DNA of 13,832 nucleotides from NCBI GenBank assembly GCA_042088665.1, contig JBELMB010000138.1, positions 1-13,832 on the forward strand. Reading direction: 5' to 3'. The DNA is from JBELMB01 sp042088665 (GTDB lineage: Bacteria > Pseudomonadota > Alphaproteobacteria > Rhodobacterales > Rhodobacteraceae). The first letter of the stretch is position 1, and each line of letters begins with the position of its first letter. This document shows, one piece after another, positions 11,101 through 13,832 of the stretch. The notes below the pieces were generated by a model. That model saw nothing but the letters and a program-made list of their open reading frames with translations. It made no database searches and was not told the origin of the DNA. The translations under genes were made by a program, and so were the position numbers.

Positions 11101-13832
11101 GACCGTGCCGCCGGCACCGCCTCCGCCGCCGGCACCGCCAACGCCCACTGCAACAGCGCCACCTGCGAGCAGGCCGCCGCCGATAGAACCGGAGACGTTG
11201 AAGCCGCCAGAGCCGCCACCGCCGCCAACCGACTGGATGGTTACACCGGTGGAGCGGTCACCCCGGGTCTCGACATGACCACCGATGACGCCGGTGGTCG
11301 TGCCACCGGATTTGCCGTCGCCTGCCGAACCGCCGACCCCGACAGCGGCGCCAGCACCGGCTGCGCCGCCGAGGCTGATTGTGCCGGTGACGTTGAAGCC
11401 GCCATTACCGCCGCCACCACCAACCGATTGAATGATCGCGCCTTTTGAGTCGTCCTGATAGGTCGTGATGGCACCGTCGAACGTCGCATCGACCGTACCG
11501 CCAACACCGCCGGAGCCGCCGGATCCACCAACACCGACGCCGACTGATGCGCCGACACCGCCTCCGGCTGCTGCTGCGATAGAGACGGTGAAGCCGCCAT
11601 TACCGCCGCCGCCACCGACCGATTGCGCGACCAGGCCCGTGGAGAATTCTCCATCGGTGATGATGTCGCCGCCGGAATCCATATTGACCGTGCCGCCAGC
11701 GCCGCCGGAGCCGCCACTGCCGCCGACAGCCACCGAGAATGCCGCTGCCGCAGTTTCACCGACCGCGAAGGAGAAGGACGCTGCGAAGCCACCATTACCG
11801 CCGCCGCCACCAACGGATTGGGCGAAAATCCCTTCGGAATAGTCCCCATTCGTGCGGACCGTGACATCCCCATTAATGTCAACTGTGCCGCCTTCGCCGC
11901 CGGAACCGCCGCTGCCGCCAACAGCGATCGAGGCGCTGACGCCGTAACCGCCAGCAACCTGGACCGCGAAGCCGCCATTACCACCGCCGCCACCGACAGA
12001 CTGGGCATAGATACCGCGAGAGCGCTCGCCAAAGGTCTCGATCAGCGGTGTTACTTCAACCGTGCCGCCACCCGGCAGCGTTACCGTGCGGTCCGAGAAG
12101 TTCAGTGTGACATCGCCACCCTCGCCGCCCGAGCTGCCAGAACCACCGATCGCGACGCCGACAAAAGCACTGACCGAGACAGATGAGCCGCCATTACCGC
12201 CGCCACCGCCGACGGACTGGGCGAAAATACCGTGCGCATCATTGCCGTATGTGAACAGGTTATTTGAGTTATTGACCGTGACCTGCCCGGCATTGGCACC
12301 CGGGCCACCGGAACCGCCAATGGTCAGGAAAACACCACCGGTCGAGCCGCCATCACCGCCGCCGCCGCCAATGGACTGCGCCTGGATCGCGCTGGCCATA
12401 TTGCCATTTGTCTGGCTAAAGCCGGTCGTGATGACACCCGAATTGGTGACCGTCACTGCGCCACCTGTGCTGGCCGAGCTGCCGGAGCCACCAATGGCGG
12501 CAAGACCGCCACCATCGCCACCGGAACCACCGCCGCCACCAACAGATTGCGCGAAAATGCCTCGAGCCCAGTCACCATTGGTCGTGATCGAACCGGCATT
12601 GCTGACCGTAACAGTGTTACCGTCGCCGCCTGTCCCGCCGGTGCCACCCAGGGCGACAAGGCCGCCGGATGAGGACCCTGTCCCGCCGCCACCGCCGACA
12701 GACTGCGCGAAAATGCCGGTTGCACCACCCTCATCGGTCGTAATGCTGCTGCTCGATGTCGCTGTTACAGCCACGGTACCGGCATTGCCTGCACCGCCGC
12801 CGCCACCGCCAACGGCCACAAGGCCACCGGTACCCATGGCATTACCGCCGCCGCCGCCGATAGATTGCGCGAAGATACCGCGGGCATCGATACCATAGGT
12901 GTTGATGAAGGAAGACGATGTCACGGTGACATTGCCACCGGTTCCCCCGGAGCTGCCATCACCACCAGCGCCGACCAGGCCACCGGTGATTCCGGCATTG
13001 CCACCACCGCCACCGATCGACTGAGCGAAAATGCCGTGAGACGACTCGCCACGGGTTTCGACAGATGTATTGCTCTCTGTGGTCACGCTGGCGATGCCGG
13101 CATTGCCGCCGGTGCCGCCATTGGCGCCGAGCGCCACGAGACCGATCGAGACACCGCCATTACCGCCGCCGCCGCCGATCGACTGGGCGAACAGACCGTA
13201 GGAGGCATCGCTTTGCGTGTAGACCGTTGAACCGTCCATGCCATAGACACGGGCCGTGCCGCCATTGCCGCCCGGTGCGCCGCTGGAGGTGAAGGTGATC
13301 AGGCCACCCGCATTACCGGCATCGCCGCCAATGCCGCCCATGGAAACCGCAGCGACACCGTGCGAATTCTCGCCATAAGTGCTGACGGAGCCATGATTGT
13401 ACGCAAGGGCGGTGCCGCCATCGCCACCATTATTGCCCGAACCGCCATTACCGAAGATGCCGTAGCTCGAACCACCGCTGCCTGCACCACCGCCGAGCGA
13501 CTGGGCAAACACGCCGTGAGAGCTTTCGCCATAGGTGGAGATGTTCGCATAATTATAGACGGTTGCACTGCCACCGTCATTGCCGGCGCCGCCCGAGCCA
13601 CCGGACGAGAAGAGGTAGCCGCTGCCGCCGCGTCCACCGATGCCGGACCGGCTCTGAACAACAACGCCGTGCGCATTGTCGCCATTGGTCGATATGGTGA
13701 CATTGCTGCCCACCGTCAGGGTCACATTGCCGCCGGCACCACCTCGGCCGCCCGACGCACCCGAGGCGCCAAGATAGCCATCACCGCCATTGCCGCCATT
13801 GCCGCCAATACTGGCAGCGATGACGCCGGGCA
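2113..13832 (-). CDS. Giant glycine-rich repeat autotransporter, type Va secretion (5'-truncated)
   Basis: One minus-strand frame runs from the right edge to TAG at 2113-2115, giving at least 3905 residues. The GTG at 13723-13725 is not a start, because the codons upstream of it encode more of the same repeat. N to C: about 50 Gly-rich repeats (13832 to about 4250); a beta-helix cap with NNVLTTNGTLSA and GNDTVNNTGLVVGNIDLG (about 4010-4250); a 117-residue VQVQD insert (3655-4005); an autochaperone-like segment with GDYVQTADGHLVFDV (about 3300-3650); a helical linker (about 2925-3130) with ELNPEPH and two Cys (codons 2980-2982 and 2944-2946); and a C-terminal barrel ending in Phe. This is the standard order of classical autotransporters. 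The barrel should insert in the outer membrane and export the passenger. No catalytic motif is seen in the passenger; adhesion, aggregation or surface coating are inferences. Signal peptide, start and promoter lie beyond the window. The frame has no break despite extreme repetition. Confidence 0.93.
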   Translation of the reverse strand, partial: PGVIAASIGGNGGNGGDGYLGASGASGGRGGAGGNVTLTVGSNVTISTNGDNAHGVVVQSRSGIGGRGGSGYLFSSGGSGGAGNDGGSATVYNYANISTYGESSHGVFAQSLGGGAGSGGSSYGIFGNGGSGNNGGDGGTALAYNHGSVSTYGENSHGVAAVSMGGIGGDAGNAGGLITFTSSGAPGGNGGTARVYGMDGSTVYTQSDASYGLFAQSIGGGGGNGGVSIGLVALGANGGTGGNAGIASVTTESNTSVETRGESSHGIFAQSIGGGGGNAGITGGLVGAGGDGSSGGTGGNVTVTSSSFINTYGIDARGIFAQSIGGGGGNAMGTGGLVAVGGGGGGAGNAGTVAVTATSSSSITTDEGGATGIFAQSVGGGGGTGSSSGGLVALGGTGGTGGDGNTVTVSNAGSITTNGDWARGIFAQSVGGGGGSGGDGGGLAAIGGSGSSASTGGAVTVTNSGVITTGFSQTNGNMASAIQAQSIGGGGGDGGSTGGVFLTIGGSGGPGANAGQVTVNNSNNLFTYGNDAHGIFAQSVGGGGGNGGSSVSVSAFVGVAIGGSGSSGGEGGDVTLNFSDRTVTLPGGGTVEVTPLIETFGERSRGIYAQSVGGGGGNGGFAVQVAGGYGVSASIAVGGSGGSGGEGGTVDINGDVTVRTNGDYSEGIFAQSVGGGGGNGGFAASFSFAVGETAAAAFSVAVGGSGGSGGAGGTVNMDSGGDIITDGEFSTGLVAQSVGGGGGNGGFTVSIAAAAGGGVGASVGVGVGGSGGSGGVGGTVDATFDGAITTYQDDSKGAIIQSVGGGGGNGGFNVTGTISLGGAAGAGAAVGVGGSAGDGKSGGTTTGVIGGHVETRGDRSTGVTIQSVGGGGGSGGFNVSGSIGGGLLAGGAVAVGVGGAGGGGGAGGTVNATAASITTHGDQSGGFLAQSVGGGGGNGGFNVSGTITGSTGFIGIPGGAIGVSVGVGGAGGDGGTGGAVTADVNGDVYTNGDQSDAIVAQSVGGGGGNGGFSVAGNIGVSPNLSVGVSVGVGGSGGDGGTSGQVNLDAIGTTVTDGDQSDGIISQSVGGGGGNGGFAIAGNIQVAFSGGAAGSIGVSVGGIGGGGGSAGGATLDLNRGVSDTGNTLLGVATAGDSARGVVVQSIGGGGGNGGFSVNAGISLSAGGAGNVGVGIGGGGGDGGSGSAVVGNINGDVWTGVDALGDTFADDAGAILVQSVGGGGGNGGFNVSAGIAVSNSVSGNLMVGVGGFGGDGGSSGSATGTLTSDVYTSGDRSFGLTYQSLGGGGGNGAFNVSGGIAGSLGGGAGNLGVGVGGFGGDGGDSSYVDVGMTGNIFTRGDDAHGALLQSIAGGGGNGGFNVTGGITLSNGASGTVGVGIGGFAGGGGDAGYVMGTLDGDVTTFGDNSFGAMMQSLGGSGGNGGFNVTGGISFTASSSMSGTLGVGVGGFGGDGGSASYVDGSVTGTYITSGDNAEGVIAQSLGGGGGNGGFNITGSLAFGQGTTGTLGVGIGGFGGGAGNASWVDLDRFGDTSTDGANSDGIFVQSLGGGGGNGGFNVTGNISGTTGGSSAGLALGIGGFGGDGGNAGNVSADVTGNVWARGLESDEIVPEVSINLADFGFGIDRTVVLSEEYRERAGGSNGVVVQSIGGGGGNGGFNVTGNIALTMSPGGGSSSRTATIGIGGFGGAGGNAGTADLTLRDVSDTTAEVIATGDDRSAIIVQSIGGGGGNGGFNISGSIAQDGALTVGVGGFGADGGTATTVTADIDADVFAGGNNSRGILAQSVGGGGGSGGFNVSGSLTPNSGTNEPSVNVGIGGYGGSGNISGDVSVTHNGQVFVEGQHSIGVLAQSVAGGGGSGAFNLTASATLAGSSGSSALDGVSVAVGVGGSAGDGADAGDVTLHSTGNIFINAAIDAGTGDLVSETYTGNSHGIVAQSIGGGGGQGGMNITANLAPGGSPLSAGVGGSGGAGGNAGAVTLIRGYDDVGGAMTPNAGLVQTFGDDSGAIIAQSIGGGGGNAGMNFSIVVTTSAGPTDNAAAANIVVGGSGAAAGNGAAVTVDHNGNVITQGNDSTAVFAQSIGGGGGSASYNVGAGLTKDANVLNIAVGGGTGSGGSGSSVDLSHIGDIVTQGDNSHGIHAQSIGGGGGNAGTDFVMGYGASNNIDIIVGVEGGAAGTADTVDVDYEGEIYTSGDAAKGIFAQSVGGGGGASSATTVALGASTSDGETSGGVSVAVGHDGVVGGTAGNVTVETTSSDSLIQTTGDDSIGIHAQSIGGSGGSGGAVFNVITQSDLALFVNVGGEGGTGGTPGTVLVDHEGTILTFGDRADAILAQSIGGGGGTGGNIFNVEIPDDPSARDSQSMGLNINVGGIGGVGNDGNTVAVNNSGLIGTSGDSSNGIRAQSIGGGGGDGGAVMIWDAASTANELTLDINRGGDAGTGGDGGMVDVANTGAIVTVGDDSSGVSANSIGGGGGDGGIIIDANLGLSGSQDNSLAVTLNFGGSGGTGGDGGAVEVENTVLAGVADSGTIVTQGDRSYGIFAQSLGGGGGNGSSIISVTGQVASQSAGLFGLNIGGSGGTGGDGGAVVVDNGGLIDTTGDGAHGILAQSIGGGGGNGGMVIAANVSIGTTSGTPLIAIGGVGGDGGDGGDVVVNNSGQIVTRGANAHGIVAQSIGGGGGNASMGFALTGEPTTFVTSNTLSALVGAVGGGIGGAGGSVTVNHSGDITVLGEGSQAIKAESINGGGGTLQLNFEGITDLSGDPSLPIYGSLSPDPDDSPADPLVAARAGAQDTSDMNSELVTVNSTGTFQAGGNNSTASLVQSIGGGGGQASIIASIGATPTTPNTPLTLSADGGTPLSAPAPAPVDVRLDLGGINGVNNNGGDVDSVHTGDLLTTGTNSPGLILQSLGGGGGLGLVSPTAPSGALLGPVDLYLGSTNGATERGGDVARSQSGSVMTTGTLSPAAVLQSIGGGGGFASANIDAVDQSLHATRFSLGANGGSVLDGGSVSGTFSDGSITLGDRSIGIVGQSIGAGGGYGQVTGSDVVGVTLGGQNGASGDGGSINVSSSGLIGTTGARAHGVLLQSIGGGGGAIVADAETVDYLLTGEGSGDGGAISFFQDGSIITEGEGTYGLILQSIGGGGGWIDGAFAGTSGGAGAGGAIEFAVTGDIWTTQADSTSIFAQSVGADGAGDIIGTLDGFVRGGSGIGRGVFFDGGANNVLTTNGTLSAVSTWAIESTTGNDTVNNTGLVVGNIDLGSGLNAFNNQLDATFVAYNTIDLGGPQPTSPQEPLTVVTGDKGLVQVQDTVSTVSSDKPLVMVQDSTAPAIPTSDLLMTNNKGTVQVQDIDVAAASDDKGFAPVQDLLETDTAYGFAVTSAEAFTPPVQVQRDLTANMPAVSGGTFTNDGNFLMGLSATIRPIDLRAGETFYNLDADGDPQTNIFYGARVINEVALDGDYVQTADGHLVFDVAYGPYDYDHVTLTGDVTVDGTGDVTFIWLSDNDPIPLFTSTGGSATDNGLEITDTLAVDFSIRAEANRVMLDIDTDFGGVDGLNRNERSLGAHMDSNLDVGGAEGTGRLLAWLGNLQDEDLYKYIMTELNPEPHVAVLQGLTNTSLSFSDDLINCGTPSSMRSEEECNWSRMDVGTADRDRSFERFSTQADTFSVRAGFQRPINDTWTAGAAIGYESVNYHDIDGTRAGTNGEGVTLGATINRDFHGGGILAATLSGGWMKYDTVRLINVFEPQVAVSEPEAGYVDLRVRSGLMTEFDNGFYILPRADLSFTNLIHNGFNETGADGIGMRSDGDSDWMVIGSPAVEFGWTRAYEDGREFRASATLGGRLHSDDYLGLPMSFAEAPAGVIPAIIETQIDQEMYTFDAGIEFIQGDRVNLSFSYRGEYGETTDNHQAGFQLGVRF
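2116..2880 (-). other. Autotransporter outer-membrane beta-barrel domain
   Basis: These are the last 255 or so residues of the giant protein, running from FSVRAGFQRPINDTW to the C-terminal LGVRF. Alternating hydrophobic/polar strands are seen throughout (TAGAAIGYESVNY, GILAATLSGGWMKYD, FRASATLGGRLH, VNLSFSYRGEYGE). The terminal Phe is the classic BAM-recognition residue of outer-membrane barrels. The size fits the 12-stranded classical autotransporter barrel (PF03797 type). It is preceded by a linker likely to form the helix that plugs the pore. The two Cys just upstream (14 residues apart), in a short loop after the ELNPEPH helix, are commonly placed there in this autotransporter class and may form a disulfide. 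Confidence 0.9.
3300..3654 (-). other. Autochaperone-like junction region of the autotransporter
   Basis: This segment lies between the VQVQD insert and the helical linker. It contains TFTNDGNFLMG, then AGETFYNLDADG, then GDYVQTADGHLVFDV, DHVTLTGDVTV and GTGDVTFIWL. The pattern of a Gly-Asp-Tyr-x-Gln turn, a Gly-x-Leu strand, then an Asp-x-(hydrophobic)-x-(hydrophobic)-x-Gly strand is typical of the C-terminal beta-helix rungs that nucleate passenger folding in autotransporters. It has no poly-Gly repeats. The assignment rests on position and motif shape. Confidence 0.6.
3655..4005 (-). repeat. 117-residue insert with five VQVQD-like motifs
   Basis: Within the beta-helix cap the chain reads NTIDLGG, then this insert, then GGTFTNDGNFLMG. 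Dropping the insert rejoins a normal-looking cap rung. The insert carries five spaced copies of a short motif, N to C: DKGLVQVQD, DKPLVMVQD, NKGTVQVQD, DKGFAPVQD and the variant PPVQVQRD. Spacing is about 14 to 27 residues. The intervening stretches are rich in Ser, Thr, Ala, Pro and Asp. The VQVQD copies are similar at DNA level (GTCCAGGTCCAGGA-like), which suggests internal duplication. It contains no poly-Gly, unlike the main array. Function unknown; it could be an extended linker, a binding motif array, or a processing region between passenger and barrel. Confidence 0.7.
4250..8315 (-). repeat. Repeat block C of the passenger (membrane-proximal, about 21 divergent units)
   Basis: About 21 units keep the core AQS[IL]GGGGG but vary after it (GMNIT, NAGTDF, DGGAVM, GFASANI, GAIVAD), and lack the Phe-Asn-Val signature of block B except for a residual AFNLT in the first unit. 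The second Gly run is GG-x-GG-x-GG-x-GG-like (GGSGGTGGDGG). Before each core there is usually a TxGDxSxGI strand. Toward the barrel the units decay: AESINGGGG, then QSIGAGGG, and finally AQSVGADGAG at about 4256-4320, which ends the array. The long non-Gly interruption at about 5450-5595 lies in this block. Confidence 0.8.
8440..12030 (-). repeat. Repeat block B of the passenger (about 18 units with GGGGGNGGFNV)
   Basis: These units share QS[VIL]GGGGGNGGF[NSAT][VI][TSA]G, a segment of roughly 15-25 residues rich in Gly, Ala, Ser and Val, then VGVGGxGGxGGxxG, then a DV(Y/W)T-type strand and GDxSxG leading into the next core. They are the most uniform units of the array, also at DNA level: plus-strand GAAGCCGCCATTACCGCC recurs many times. 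This points to expansion by duplication, or to gene conversion among neighbours. Confidence 0.82.
12180..13832 (-). repeat. Repeat block A of the passenger (distal, at least 11 units, runs off the window)
   Basis: The distal units have the GIFAQS[IV]GGGGG core without the Phe-Asn-Val tail. Several continue as GGLVALGGTGGTGG or GGLVAVGGGGGG. The three outermost complete units are degenerate: QSRSGIGGRGG, QSLGGGAGSGG and VSMGGIGGDAG. A further unit, GVIAASIGGNGGNGG at about 13780-13827, touches the right edge. The array therefore continues outside the window and its total length is unknown. Confidence 0.8.

Noticed and set aside
13723..13725. GTG as the start codon of the giant gene
   Set aside because: The frame stays open to the right edge and the 35 upstream codons encode another Gly-rich repeat (ASIGGNGGNGG), so the start lies outside the window.
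4250..13832. Calcium-binding RTX repeats
   Set aside because: The Gly runs lack the regular nonapeptide GGxGxDxUx spacing; Asp positions are not periodic in that way, and the C terminus is a beta-barrel with no type I secretion signal.
4250..13832. GDxS motifs as serine protease active sites
   Set aside because: The GD-S-G-like strings (for example GDSSNG, GDNSHG) are repeated in nearly every unit as part of the strand before the core; no partner His or Asp signature is seen.
4250..13832. CRISPR array or other non-coding tandem repeat
   Set aside because: The roughly 200-base periodicity comes from an uninterrupted coding frame with protein-level conservation; there are no short identical repeats with unique spacers.

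Overview
The window holds two convergent genes, both cut by the window edges, separated by a 218-base gap with two hairpin terminators. The DNA is GC-rich. A very large Gly-rich autotransporter next to a secreted protease with pre-peptidase C-terminal (PPC) domains suggests a Gram-negative bacterium. An alphaproteobacterium of the Maricaulis/Hyphomonas kind is my best guess, but this is inferred from style of sequence only.

Left part (1-1894, + strand): the C-terminal 630 residues of a putative secreted zinc metallopeptidase. It has two PPC-type beta-sandwich domains, then a peptidase region with an HEFNH zinc motif. The frame is open to base 2, so the true start and signal peptide lie outside. 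Intergenic part (1895-2112): a hairpin just after the protease stop and a strong hairpin with a T-run read from the minus strand, ending the convergent gene.

Right part (2113-13832, - strand): one continuous frame of at least 3905 codons, open through the right edge. It is the C-terminal part of a giant type Va autotransporter. Reading N to C (right to left), it has about 50 imperfect repeats of roughly 65 residues built on [GI]xAQS[IV]GGGGGNGG. A conventional autotransporter beta-helix cap follows, interrupted by a 117-residue insert carrying five VQVQD-like motifs. After that come an autochaperone-like segment, a helical linker with two cysteines, and a beta-barrel of about 255 residues ending in Phe. 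The barrel would sit in the outer membrane and the repeat array would be displayed outside the cell, most simply as a long fibre for adhesion, aggregation or surface coating. The function is inferred from architecture.

The least ordinary features are the repeat array (its size, its block structure, a run of coils with paired Phe positions, position-fixed codons) and the VQVQD insert. No RNA genes, insertion sequences, CRISPR arrays or promoters were seen. Neither gene's 5' end is in the window.
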